DNA from: Poa pratensis
Lineage: Eukaryota; Streptophyta; Magnoliopsida; Poales; Poaceae
DNA length: 64,000 bases
Reading direction: 5' to 3'
Assembly (NCBI GenBank): GCA_947311845.1
Contig: CAMZMU010000063.1
Location: 53,542,064-53,606,063, forward strand
The notes beneath the pieces were generated by a model. The model was not told the DNA's origin. It ran no database searches and saw only the letters and a program-made list of their open reading frames with translations. Shown one piece after another: positions 11,308-23,211 of the stretch. The position numbers were made by a program, and so were the translations under genes. The number at the start of each line of letters is the position of its first letter. Within the stretch, counting starts at the first letter, position 1.

Positions 11308-14300
11308 ATGTCCTCCGAGGCCGGCCCTTCTGAGAAGCACATGAGCGTCGAAGAACAAGCTAGACAAAAGAACATATCGTTCTGGGAATTGAACCCGCAG
11401 ATGGAGGATGCGGAGGCCGCCGAACTGGCTCGTGACGGCGATGGTGACTTTCAGTTAGAGTCTGCCGAAGCCACCACCACCGATGGAGAACCCACCAGCA
11501 CGGATGTCGGGGGTGGCGACCACACGGATGGCGGTGGTGGTAGTAACCCGCCTGCTAAGAGGCCTGCTAAGAGGCTTAAGAAGCCGAGGAAGGACCGGAC
11601 ACCGCAAGCGGTCGGCAACATCACAGACACGTTCACTAAGGTCTCCTTAAGTGGCCAACCACTGGAGCCTAGGGACATCGCAAAAGGGTACGGCATGCAA
11701 CTAGGGTGCATCCTCCGGGAAAACGCATCGATCAACACGTATGACCTCAGGAATCCGGAGAATGAGGCTTTGCGCAATGACCTCCTCAAGAAGCTTCACA
11801 AACGATATATTTTCCCGGCTGATGGAAACAAAAAGGTGGACAACTTCGCCATCACGAAGATGAACACCGCCTTGACAAGCTGGAGAGGCCGGGTGAAGGC
11901 GAAGATTCTTGAAAAGGGTCTTAGCTGGGAGGAGATCAGTGCCAAAGAGCCGTACCTCGAGAAAGACGAGTTCGATATATTCAAGGTGTCCTTGTCATCT
12001 CCGGAGGCTGAAAAATGGACCGAGTGGGGGAAGAACATGCGGGCACTGAACTTAGGTAACCACCATTTGGGAAGCGGCGGTTACGCAGGAAAAAAGCCCG
12101 TTTGGGACAAGGAGGATGCCGAGGTTGCGAGACTTGGGAAAGAGAACCCGTGGCATAAATTCACGGACGAGCAAGTTAGGAACTTTGTTCGGTCCCGCTA
12201 CTATCTGAAGCCGGGGACGGGGGAATTCGTTACCGACTATGAAGATGTGTTGGAATTCGAGAAAAAGCTGGTAAGAACTTAATTACCGCGGATATCTCAA
12301 AGTCCATTTGCGTTGATTTCTACATGGGTTCACGTTTATTTCCTTTGTCCGCAGGCGGCTGAGTTGGAGATTGAGGCTGAGGCCGGCCCGTCGTCCCAGG
12401 AGCCTCCGGCCGGCCCGTGGGACACGACTTTCAACCGGGTGATGAACGTTTACAAGGGGAGGGACAAGTCAAAGCCGCCGACGTCAGCTGGCCGTGTGAC
12501 CGGCTTTGGTACGGCGATGAAGTTCACCGAGTACTACAGCACGGACACCGAGAAGAAAAAGGAGAGGAGGAAGCCGGCTAAAGATAGAGCCGAGGTTCTC
12601 GAGCTAAGGAAGAAGCTGGACGCACTAGAGGCCGAGAAGGTGGACTCCAGCGTGGTGGACAAGCTAGTGGCCGAGAAGGTGGACGAGAAGCTCCGGGCTT
12701 TGTTACCCTGCATTGGTGCAGGGGATAACTGCTTGGCATGCGGGAGGTCAACAGGGGCCGATACACGTGCCCAGCTTCGCCGGCAGCACCTCCAGCAATA
12801 ACGTGTCGCCGGTCCTGCCGACCCCACCGGTGCCCCCTGCCGTGGAGCAACATACACCAACGCCGGAGAATAATGATAATGCACACGAGCGGCCGGAGAT
12901 TGATAGGCCGGCCGCCGGCACCGGCGCCCTTGTCTCGACATTAGCCGAGCTCAACGCCGTCACCAAGGTAACTAATTAGTATGTGTGTGTGAGGCAATGG
13001 AAACATATATATGTATGATCATGAATATGTATGATACATTGTGTGTGAGACTATATATGCCTTATCTCATGGTGCCCGCTATGTGTTGACTCCCAGGACA
13101 TGCCTTGCATACTCCTGCATAGGGTGGGTACCGACGGCGAGTTGAAGGAAGTCGCAAGGGCCTCGACCGTACAACCTTTGACCCGCGATATCCACAACGT
13201 CCGAATGAGCGAGCTCGTGATGAAAGTAAATGTGAAGGAGGTACTGCCTGAGTTCTGTGACATCGACCCCCCTAAGCAACCTCAGGGAGCCGAGAAACAC
13301 ATGAAGCTTGGCGAATGCGGGCAGTGGATGCTGGAATGGCCGAAGACCCAAATTCGTCTTGGGGATGTTCTTCAAGGGGCCAGGCGCACCGGCGGCGCCA
13401 CCTCGAGGCCCCGAGCCCCGATCGTTCGGCCCCCGCCGAGGCGGACAAAAAAAGATGCTGCGGATGAACCGGCGCCACAAGCAGCCGTCACCACCACCCA
13501 GACGGAACCGCCGGTCGCCGCCACCGCCGGCCGGAAGCTACCGCCGGTCGCCCCCACCGCCGGCCGGAAGCTACCGCCGCCGGTCATCGCCGCCACCAAC
13601 CGCCACAAACAGTTGTTGGGAACGTCTTCCCCGCAACCGTCCAAGGTTAGTTCTGACTTTCCGAATTCCCCGACTTTCCGACTTTCCCGACTAACGGATG
13701 TGCTATTGTTTATGTTTAGGACAAAGCCGTTGCACCTCAACTTGGTGGCAACGACGACAATGTTGAGGAGGATGATGATAATGATGTAAACGTCGATGAC
13801 TACATCAACACTGGCGCCGCCGCGGATGATATGTTCATGCCTCTTATGGATGAAGAACCCTTCCGCGACCACCACATTCAACCTGCTCGTCCCACTTCAT
13901 GCACACAGCGCCTGGCCTTCACCGACACGCCTCCGGATGCCGGCGATCATCAAGCTCAACCGGGTAACATTTTCAGCCCTACCACACTGAAAGAAACAGT
14001 TAAAGCGGGGTTCACTGCACCCCCACAATCCCCAGAGAAGAAGAAAAAGAAGAGTCATCAAAGGAAGAGAAAAGCATCCTCTGCGAGCCAGCAAGATCCT
14101 AAGATCCGGGGTCCTGAAGACACGAATCCACAAGGCTACTCCAGAGTTCATGAAGCTGGTAAATCTATCTTGTCCGGGGACATGCTCCGCCTTGCAGAAG
14201 GACCCATGATTACTTTGCAGAATAATATCTTGTATCTAGAGGAGACCCTTCTTAAAGAGAAGAACCCAGGTTACCCGGCGTTCCGGTCAAGGTGCCAAAA

Positions 14301-15527
14301 GAGTTGGTGGACTTCGTCCAGGAAGACCCCGCAGATGTGTTCTTCATAGCGTACGAGGACATCTTCAACCTGTATCACTCCAAACGGCTGGACTATAACA
14401 TGGTCCGCCTATATGCGCTCGATGCGGCGATGAAGATCAGGAGAGATGATACCCCGTACATCGCGATAGTGGATCCCTACTACATGCGCGACAGCCATCT
14501 GGTGGAAGGATCAACAACACGGGAAACGGCCAAGGAGTACCTCGTTAGGGTCTTCCTGGCCAACAAGGAGAAGACCGCCCTTCTTCTGCCTTACTTTTTC
14601 GAGTAAGTACACATCTGCTCGCCACCGTCCTATCTTATGCCTTCTTGTACATTTCTTCCATCGCTGATCCTTTGTCCAACATTCTGCTTCAATTGTGTTG
14701 AGCAGGGACAAGTACTGCGCACTCATCCACGTATCCCCGAGGTGGTCCGTTGCCACTTATTTGGACTCGGGGAATAAATCCCAGCCGAGATCATACAACA
14801 GAATAAAGGGTGTTCTCGATGACGCTCTCGAGGCCTATGCCAAAAAGGGCGGCCCCTTCCATAAGAAGTCGGAATTTTTCACGGAGGACGACAACACACA
14901 CAAGTTCTTGCATGGGACCGGATTCCATTGCGTCAAGCAACTGGATGGCAGTGTGATGGAGGCCTACTATGCCCTCCGTCACCTTAAAACGATTGTCCGG
15001 GATTGCGAGAAAACGAAGATTGCATCTAATCTCGCAGAATACACCAAAATGGCGGAAGGTCTCACCGATGCTGATTATAGACAAGACTTCCATCGCATCC
15101 GGCTGCAGTTAACAAATATCATCCTCGACGATGTCATGCACGCCTCAGGGTCCTTCCACTTCCGCTTCGGTACGTAGGATGTATTATAAAAGATAGCCTT
15201 GCTAAGCATTACTAGCTAGTGTGTACTTTTTTGTAGAAGTGCATGTGTAGGGTTATATATTATATATATGCTATGCTATGAAACCCAAATAGGATAGCCA
15301 TATGATTTCCAACCATGACAACATTGATTGATCGTCTTGCCTCTATACTTAGATGAACAAATTATACTCTATGTATATCACTAACCAATATATATCCCAA
15401 TCCATCTTCAGCGTTGTCTCAGAGGGAGATGGAAGAACGACTAGCGGCGCAGAGTGACACCAGGGAGTGGAGGACGAAAGGGGGCATTCTACCGTTCCCG
15501 GCGCCGCTCAAGAAGAGGAAGCCATGA
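11308..15527 (+). pseudogene. Second CACTA gene, inner element, with degenerate Ulp1-like domain
   Basis: A multi-exon gene. Exon 1 is 11308-12270; exon 2 starts at 12355 and runs to about 12968; then about 13096-13645, about 13721-14604, 14706-15169 and 15412-15527. The N-terminal part has a basic stretch (KRPAKRLKKPRKDR) and a plant transposase-like domain; exon 2 encodes an E/K-rich coiled coil. The fifth part resembles the C-terminal fold of Ulp1/SENP cysteine proteases as found in CACTA second genes: DKYCALIHVSPRW, then YLDSGN, then KQLDGSVMEAYYALRHLK. The catalytic His position is Tyr and the catalytic Cys-Gly position is Glu-Ala, while the Asp remains. The last exon ends in a basic tail PLKKRKP. 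Frame changes near 12700 and 14280 suggest small indels. Known role of the family is uncertain; DNA binding to subterminal repeats is possible. Confidence 0.7.
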
Positions 15528-15861
15528 TCATGCATGCTCCCGCGCGCTCTTGCTCACCATCATCGCCGATGTGTGCTACATTTGATCCTAGTTAGGCGGT
15601 GAACACTTCATTTGTAATGTGTAGTGTGAAATGATGAACTTTTGTTTCTATCATAACTAATATATTGTGTAAATTAACATTCGGCACTTTTGTGACTATG
15701 TGTATGTATCTCGGGCACACTAAGTAATATGTGTGATGAAATAGTGATTAATGTGTGTCTGTTTATATACCTGTCAAATATATCTGTATTTCTGGATAAA
15801 TCCTATATATACCTGTATTTATACAGCAAAATGAAAAAAATACCTGTAATACTGTTTCATA
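15528..15861 (+). other. 3' region of inner CACTA second gene
   Basis: A/T-rich downstream sequence between the stop codon and the right subterminal array. No further gene seen. Confidence 0.4.
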
Positions 15862-16116
15862 TTTCTGTGGCGCACGCTTTTCTTTTTTTGTGGCGCACCA
15901 CTTTCTGTGGCGCACCAGGCGTGGGTGCGCCACAGAATTCCTTTGCTATGTGGCCTACCGAGCTATTTCTGTGGCGCACGGGGTGCGCCACAGAAAGTGG
16001 GTTTCTGTGGCACATGCCCATGGTGCGCCACAGAAAAAAAAATTAGTGGCGACGATTCTGCGGCGCACCCAGCAATTCTGGGGGTGCGCCACAGAATCTC
16101 AATTTGGTGCGCCACT
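15862..16116. repeat. 3' subterminal repeat array, inner CACTA
   Basis: Units with ttctgtggcgca and tgcgccacagaa arms, four or five in number, matching the left array in inverted arrangement and ending next to the terminal CCTACTAGTG. Confidence 0.88.
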
Positions 16117-16141
16117 GATAACCCTTTTCCTACTAGTGTTG

Positions 16142-16958
16142 GTGGCTCCTTATATCGTGGAACACAAGAATATTTTACGCTCGAAATACCCGGAGCAACG
16201 TGAAGATTGGATTGATGGAAAACACGTGAATACTTTCGGCGGTTGGTTGCAAACGTGTTTCATTAATGACACCACTGTTGAAGAACAGCTGTACTTGTTG
16301 GCCAAGCAACCATCTTCGACTATATTGACTTTTCAAGGGTACGAGATAAATGGGAATACATTTTACACGGCCGACCAAGATAAAAAGAGCACCAACCAAA
16401 ACAGTGGTGTCTGCTTTGACGCAGCAAACGACTATGGGCAAAAAGGACACATATTATGGTGTCATAGAGGAGATATGGGAACTTGACTATGTACCTTCTT
16501 TTAAGGTCCCTTTGTTTCGGTGCAAATGGGTCAACCTGAGAAGCGGGGTACAGGTAGACCCGCAGTACGGAATGACAACAGTGGATCTCAAGAATCTTGG
16601 GTACGACACCGAACCATTCGTCCTAGCCAATGATGTGGCTCAGGTTTTCTATGTGAAAGACATGTCTACCAGACCGAAAAAAAGAAAAGATAAGCAAGCG
16701 AATACATCATACGATGAGCCAAAGCGCCACATAGTTCTTTCAGGGAAAAGAAACATCGTGGGAGTGGAGGACAAGACAGACATGTCAGAAGATTACAATA
16801 AGTTTGATGAAATTCCGCCCTTCAAAGTGAAAGCTGACCCAAGCTTCCCGTTAAATGATGAAGATTCTCCATGGTTACGGCGCAATCAGAAGAAAGGGTC
16901 GACATACGCGAAGAAAAAAAATTATACCCCAACAATAGATAGGGGGTGTTGTTGGTGA
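16142..16958 (+). pseudogene. TNP2-type CACTA transposase, outer element, 3' part
   Basis: This is the remainder of the transposase interrupted at 4597. The codon phase on both sides of the inner element agrees once the element and one TTG copy are discounted. It begins VAPYIVEHKN and contains the linker before DUF4216 (TFQGYEINGNTFYTADQDKK) and then DUF4216 itself (YYGVIEEIWELDY, VPLFRCKWVN, PFVLANDVAQVFYVKD). The tail is charged (KKRKDKQ) and the stop is at 16956-16958. A frame change near 16440 (caaaaaggacaca) fits one extra base. Downstream, gatgtgtaataatgtattaaac marks the transposase 3' region. Confidence 0.88.
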
Positions 16959-17077
16959 TGTGTAATAATGTATTAAACCTTTTATGTAACTGTGTTATGA
17001 AAACTCAGAAGAAAACTCTAAACACTGATTTTTTGGCTCTAAAAACTCCAACGGCTTACAAGCGCTCGAAAAAGTTG

Positions 17078-17460
17078 GAACAAAACACACGGTTTCCCCT
17101 TCATACAGCCCAACGGTGGCTCGTGAGTGCCTGCATATCAAATGCACCGTTGGGCTGTATGACGGGAATCCGAATGATTTGTATTCGGTCGATGAACTGA
17201 AGGATTTGTCGATAGAACAAAACACACGGTTTCCCCTGCATACAGCCCGACAGTGGCTCGTGAGTGTCCACATATCAAATGCACCGTCGGATGTATGCAG
17301 GGAATCTGAATGATTTGTATTCGGTCGATGAACTGAAGGATTTGTAGATAGAACAAAACACACGGTTTCCCCTGCATACAGCCCGACGGTGGCTCGTGAG
17401 TGTCCACATATCAAATGCACCGTCAGAATGTATGCAGGGAATCCGAATGCTCTGTATACC
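17078..17460. repeat. Tandem repeat, about three units of 136-138 bp
   Basis: Units start at 17078, 17216 and 17352 with aacaaaacacacggtttccc. Each also holds a short inverted element around caaatgcaccgt, and the text tcggtcgatgaactgaaggatttgt recurs. A minus-strand open frame across the array is a by-product of the repeat. Confidence 0.85.
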
Positions 17461-17635
17461 AAATGAACTACAATGAGTACACACTGAGTGTCGAACATGT
17501 CTGAGAGGTGGGCTATATATAGGGTCGTGTGGCTCACGAAGTGGTCGTGATAGTGCTGATCCAACAGCTCACAAGCCCTCAAAAGAAACCCACCCCTGAT
17601 CCAACGGCTCACAGGCGCTCACGATCTGTGTGCTT

Positions 17636-17672
17636 CTTTAGTCCCGGCTGGTAACACCAACCGGGACTAAAG
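17636..17672. repeat. Isolated CACTA subterminal-type palindrome before gene X
   Basis: ctttagtcccggctggt...accaaccgggactaaagg is a palindrome of the same type as the outer element's ends. It lies about 150 bp upstream of gene X. A TATA-like tctatatgtatt follows near 17751. Confidence 0.75.
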
Positions 17673-17824
17673 GCGGGCTTTGCGGTCATGACTCGTGTCC
17701 TCCCCCAGCGCTGTCCTGGCCACGTGTCCTCCCCCAGCGCTGCCCTGGAGGTCTATATGTATTATCGCCGACGGGGTAAACCCTAATCCACCATTCCTAG
17801 CCACGAACGCATCGTCTCCACGAG

Positions 17825-18019
17825 ATGGATCCGTCACGCCCGCCGCAACGCCTTCTGGACGAGGTCGAGCGTGCTCGGCAGAGCGCGCTTGGGCGCTACC
17901 GCGGGAGCCTATCCCGCCGTATGCCCACGAGCCCGACGTGGAGAGGAATGCCCAGCTACCGGCCTCCTGCTCCGGTGCCGGATCCGGTGCGGAGGGCGTA
18001 CGAGCGCGCGTGGTCCGAC
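17825..18019 (+). pseudogene. Gene X, 5' part: unidentified protein, probably captured by the outer CACTA
   Basis: The frame begins MDPSRPPQRLLDEVERARQS and is Arg- and Pro-rich, with high GC unlike the surrounding A/T-rich DNA. It is open for 65 codons to ...RAYERAWSD, where LTR-element sequence begins. The matching 3' part lies at 24662-25018 in the same codon phase. A TATA-like motif and a leader (aaccctaatccaccattcc) precede it. I do not recognise the protein. It resembles grass-specific low-complexity proteins found inside transposons; this is impression, not proof. Confidence 0.6.
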
Positions 18020-18064
18020 GTACCTTTTACCTTACCTCCCCGGCAACGGCGCCAGAAAATAGCT
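18020..18064 (-). other. Extra primer-binding-site leader outside the 3' LTR
   Basis: These 45 bp (gtaccttttaccttacc... with ccccggcaacggcgcca at 18038-18054) are identical to the leader just inside the right LTR (23167-23211). ccccggcaacggcgcca is the complement of a tRNA-Asp-type primer binding site. It belongs inside the element, so its place outside the left LTR is anomalous. Confidence 0.8.
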
Positions 18065-19503
18065 TGATGTCTACGCATGCTTCTATTCTTGTAGACAGTG
18101 TTGGGCCTCCAAGTGCAGATGTTTGTAGAACAGCAGCAAGTTTCCCTCAAGTGAATCACCCAAGGTTTATCGAACTCAGGGAGGTAGAGGTCAAAGATAT
18201 CCCTCTCAAGCAACCTGCAATTAAGATACAAGAAGTCTCTTGTGTCCCCAACACACCCAATACACTTGTCAGGTGTATAGGTGCACTAGTTCGGCGAAGA
18301 GATAGTAAAATACAAGTAATATGGATGATTATAAGTGGTAATTGCAATCTGAAATAAAAATGGCAGCAAGCAAACATGTAGCAGAACTGGTTGTAAACGG
18401 TGTTTCAATGCTTAGAAACAAGGCCTAGGGATCATACTTTCACTAGTACACTCTCAACAATAATAATATAATTGAATACATAGATATTTCCTCTTCACTA
18501 TGCTACTCTGAGTTATTCTCTCGTTGGATAACGAACACCAATCCACTGCGTAGGGCTATAAAAGCACACCTTAAAGTCGCATTCCACATCTAGGGAACCC
18601 CACACTGTCAACTTGAGCGCCCTAAATAGTACTAGACAAACACCGCAATTTCATAGAGACATCCAACGCAAATAATAACTCATGATAAGTATTCCTGTTA
18701 TCTTTAGCCTAAGAGCCACACACGGGGCGCACACTGTCAACTTCGCACCGTGGGACAAAGGTGACTCCGGAGATTACATTAATAAAACCACTTGAGTAGC
18801 ATATAAGATAATGAAGAGTAACATCTATGGATTCAACTAGATTACAAAGCTCATGATCACATAAAGATCACACCATGGAGAGAGAGATAAACCACATAGC
18901 TACCGGTAGAGCCCTCAGCCCCGATGAAGAACTACTCCCTCCTCATCATGGGAGGCAGCAACGGCGATGAAGATGGCGGTGGCGTCGATGGAGATGGCTC
19001 CGGGGGCAATTCCCCGTCCCGGCAAGGTGCCGAAACAGAGACTTCTGTCCCCCGAATTAGGGTTTTGGTGGCGGCGGAGCTCGGAACTTTTCTGGGAAAT
19101 CGTCGATTCTTTTGGGTTTTAGGTCAGGGGCAATATATAGTCCAAAGGGCGTCGCGAGGCGGTGCACGAGGAGGCGACACCACCCCTGGGCGCCGTGGGC
19201 CCTTGGCCGCGCCGAGCCCACGTGTGGGCCCTCGTGGCTCCACTTCGTCTCTCCTTCGGACTCCAGGTGTCTTCTGATAAAATAGGGGCCTCCGTAAATT
19301 TTCGTCCAATTCCGAGAATATTTCCAGACTAGCTTTTCTGGAATACAAAAACAGCAGAAAACAGGAACTGGCACTGTGGCATCTTGTTAATAGGTTAGTC
19401 CCAGAAAATGTATAAAATGATATAAAGTGTATATAAAACATGTAGCAATTGGTATAAAACAGCATGGAACATCAAAAATTATAGATACGTTTGAGACGTA
19501 TCA
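18065..19503 (-). repeat. 3' LTR of the LARD-like element
   Basis: Begins TG and ends CA in both orientations; pairs with 23212-24661. The polypurine tract lies next to it at 19504. Confidence 0.9.
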
Positions 19504-22217
19504 GCATCCCCAAGCTTAGTTCCTGCTCGTCCTCGAGTAGGTAAACGATAAAAACAAAATAATTTTTGAGGTGACATGCTACCATCATAATCTTGATCAA
19601 TAATATTGTAAGGCACATGTAAATGAATGAAGTGATCCAAGTCAATGGTCTATAGTTTGCTACCAAATAGATAATGAGTAAACAATGAATCACACAAGCT
19701 AAACGTTTTCATGAATAGTACTTTCGAGACAAGCATCAAACAGTTTTGCATAAGTTAACTCATAAAGCAATAGTCTCTAATAAAAGGTATTTAATCAACA
19801 CAAAGGAAGAATTAAGTTTCAGCATTTGCTTCAACTTTCAACATATTTATCTCATGGATATCGTCAACACAAAGTAGTATAACAAGTCCAATACGTAGCA
19901 TATAACGCATGTTGTAACAAAGTTGACACTAGTGTTTGCTTGTGGAAGACAGAAAGAATAGGAAAACTGACTCAACATAAAAGTAAAAGAAAGGCCCTTC
20001 GCAGAGGGAAGCAGGGATTAAGTCATGTGCTAGAGCTTTTAGGTTTTTGAAAGCATATAGAGATTGCATAAAATATTTGATACTCCTCCCAACCTTGCTA
20101 ACACAAGCCATGGCTAACCGAATCCTCGGGTGCCTTCCATCAATCACATACCATGGAGGAGTATCTATTTTTGAGAGGTGTTTGTTAATTGTCAACGAAT
20201 GGTAGCGGGTGAGAACAGTATTCTACCTGTCAAACGGACTTTTAAGAGCGGCTCCCATGAAGGACGTTATTTCTACCAGCAAGGCAGATCATCCCTCTTT
20301 CTCTTTGGTTTACACACATGCAGGTATTTCACTGTTTGTCATTGCTTACTGATGAATCAGGGCAAAAGTGTGAAGAGAATTAATGGTTAAAGTTGTAATT
20401 AATTGGGACTGGGCACCCCGTTGCCAGCTCTTTTTGCAAAATTAGAGGATAAGCGGATGTATATGCCGCTAGTCCAGGTGTAAAAGTCCATTTGACAAAT
20501 AGAATAAAGAATAACCACACTAATTCCTCATGAGCTAGTAAACATTGACACAAAAAGGGAATAATAACATTTTGAATAATTTAAAGGTAGCACATGAAAA
20601 ATTTACTTGGAGTGGCAAGGAAATACCACATATAGGTAGTTATGGTGGACACAAATGGCATGGATTTTGGCTCAAGGATTTGGATGCACGAGAAGCATTC
20701 CCTCTCAGTACAGAGTTTAGGCTAGCAAGGTTTATGTAAGCAAACAAGAATATCAACCCGTACACCAAGTTTTATATGACAAACATATTGCAAACGTTAT
20801 AAGACTTCATACCGTCTTCCTTGTTAACCAAACCCTGTTATTAGAAAATATCTAGACCTTAGAGATACCACCGATGCAAACCAAATTTTCAACAAGCTTT
20901 ACGGTAGTTCTTCACTAATAGGCTTAACTCATGTGATGCACAAATTTAATCATGATCTACTTGTTAACTCAAAACAATTGACAAGCATCAAGTTATCCAA
21001 ATTAGTGATCTACAAGATTAAGCAAGTTTTTCCTTATACCAATTACCACATGCAACATTTTCTGAACCAACCAAACACCAATCAATTTATTTAACAACTC
21101 TCCAAACAATATAAGTGAAGCAAGAGAGTACTTTTTAAAAGAAAGCTAATAGCTCTGACAAGAGATACATGAAAACAAGAGCTAAAAGCTGAACAGCGCT
21201 AGATATGAATACTCAACAAATATAAGTGAAGAATAGGAGTATTCTCATGAAAAAGCGGAGCGTGTCTCTCTCCCAATCAAGAATGCTAGGGTCCAGTCAA
21301 GCTTTATTGAAAATAAAAGTACAATACTGAAAATAAAAGCACACAGACGCTCCAAGAAAAGCACATATGATGTGAAAGAATTAAAATATAGTTTCACTAG
21401 AGATGACCTGATAATTTTGCCGATGAAGAAGGGGATGCCTTGGGCATCCCCAAGCTTAGACGCTTGAGTCTTCTTGAAATATGCTGGGGAGATCCATGGG
21501 AGCCTCCCCAAGCTTAAGCTCTTCACTCTTCTCCATCCTATTATATCATCTTCCTCTTGACCCTTGAAAACTTCCGTCACACCAAACTCAAAGCAAATCT
21601 CATTAGAGGGTTAGTGCATAATCAAAAACTCACATGTTCTATAAAGACGCAATATGACTTGTTACTTTAAACATTAGCTACTGCCACTGATGTTATGTGA
21701 AGCTCTTCCACCCAAAAAAGAATTTCACTCAACACTAGTAAAAGAGAGAATGCAAAATAAAAAGGCATAATCTGTCTAAAACAGAACAGTCCGCAAAGAC
21801 GAATTTTTTCGAGGCACTTACGACGCTCAGATCGAAAAACTTTGAACTAACGAAAGATGCATACATATCTGAGGATCACGCACAAAAATTTCAGATTTAA
21901 ATAATTTTTCTGTGATTTTACAGAAGCAAAACGGTGAACAGCAGAAATCTGTTCCTGCGCAGAAATCCAAATCTAGCATCATCTTCCTATTAGAGGCCTT
22001 ACTTGGCACAACAATGCAAGAAAATAAAGATACAAAGGCATTGATACATAAGTAAACAGCACCTTGACTCAAATAAAATAAAAATAGCAGAAAATAAAAA
22101 TAATGGGTTGTCTCCCACAAGCGCTTTTCTTTAAAGCCTTTTAGCTAGGCATGATAATTTTGATGATGCTCTCATATGTATAAGAGTTGAATATGAAAGA
22201 GCATCGAGAAGCAAATA

Positions 22218-22985
22218 TCAAACACATTTAAGTCTAACCCACTTCCTATGCAAAGGAATCTTGTAAGAAAATAAATCAATAAAGCACAAAGTGACTAGCA
22301 TAGGAAGGCAAAACAAGTGGAGCTTCAAAAATTTCAACATAAAGAGAGAAGACTTAATATTATTGAGATATATGAAACCGTGTATCCCTCTCTCATAAGG
22401 ACCAGTAGGTCTTAAAGTACCCAGCAAATAAAAGCAAATCAAGAGAAAGCTCAAAACCTTCATCATAAAGAGAAGAAATTTAGTAACATGAAGATTTCTA
22501 TAACCATACTTTCCTCTCTCAAAATAATTTTCAGTGGCATCATGAATAAACTCAACAATATAGCTATCACATAAAGCATTCTTATCATGATCCACATGCA
22601 TAAAAGTATCATTACTCTCCACATAAGCATAATTAATTATATTAGTAATAGTGGGAGTAAAACTATCACAAGCATCATTGTAATCATCATAAATTGCAGG
22701 CATAGTATAATCATAATAAACTTTATCCTCCATAGTAGGTGGCACCAAAATACCACTATCATTATAATCATCATAAATTGGAGGCAAAGTATCATCAAAG
22801 AAAATTTTCTCCTCAAAACTTGGGGGACTAAAAATATCATATTCATCAAAACCAGCTTCCCCAAGCTTAGACTTTTCCATAGCATTAGCAATAATGGTGT
22901 TCAAAGAATTCATGCTAATAAAATTGCTACCTATTATGCAAACAAATTTCCATAGGTTTTTTAATTTTCTCTTCAAAAGCATCAT
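22218..22985 (-). CDS. Hypothetical 255-residue ORF inside the LARD-like element
   Basis: An open frame reading MMLLKRKLKNLWKFV at the start. It has two near-repeats of an acidic Tyr-rich motif (DDTLPPIYDDYND and DYTMPAIYDDYND) and a hydrophobic C-terminal half. It matches no gag or pol domain that I recognise. Such short frames recur in this kind of element; whether it is translated is unknown. Confidence 0.3.
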   Translation of the reverse strand: MMLLKRKLKNLWKFVCIIGSNFISMNSLNTIIANAMEKSKLGEAGFDEYDIFSPPSFEEKIFFDDTLPPIYDDYNDSGILVPPTMEDKVYYDYTMPAIYDDYNDACDSFTPTITNIINYAYVESNDTFMHVDHDKNALCDSYIVEFIHDATENYFERGKYGYRNLHVTKFLLFMMKVLSFLLICFYLLGTLRPTGPYERGIHGFIYLNNIKSSLFMLKFLKLHLFCLPMLVTLCFIDLFSYKIPLHRKWVRLKCV

Positions 22986-23211
22986 GTCCTAACTCAAGAT
23001 AAATTTCATAGAGCTCTCTAATTTTTTGTTGTTTTCCATTAAGCCTAACTAGTAAAATAAAAACAAGAAACAAAAAGATATAATTGCAGAATCTAAAGGA
23101 AATACCTTCGAGCACTCACACGTCAGCAACAGTGCTAGAAAATAGCTAAGTAGCTGGAGGATGTGAGTACCTTTTACCTTACCTCCCCGGCAACGGCGCC
23201 AGAAAATAGCT

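Larger units (their letters stand above)
4598..16138 (+). mobile_element. Inner CACTA DNA transposon, 11.5 kb, nested in the outer transposase
   Basis: The left end CACTAGTAGGAAAAGGG (4598) and right end CCCTTTTCCTACTAGTG (ending 16138) are inverted repeats. The target duplication TTG is at 4595-4597 and 16139-16141. Its subterminal repeats (ttctgtggcgca...tgcgccacagaa) differ entirely from those of the host element, so it is another CACTA family. It carries two genes on the plus strand, a TNP2-type transposase and a multi-exon second gene, with a block of the same repeats between them. Both genes contain frameshifts. Confidence 0.95.

Noticed and set aside
16995..17612. Minus-strand 205-residue frame
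   Set aside because: It follows the 136-bp tandem repeat and has no independent protein features.
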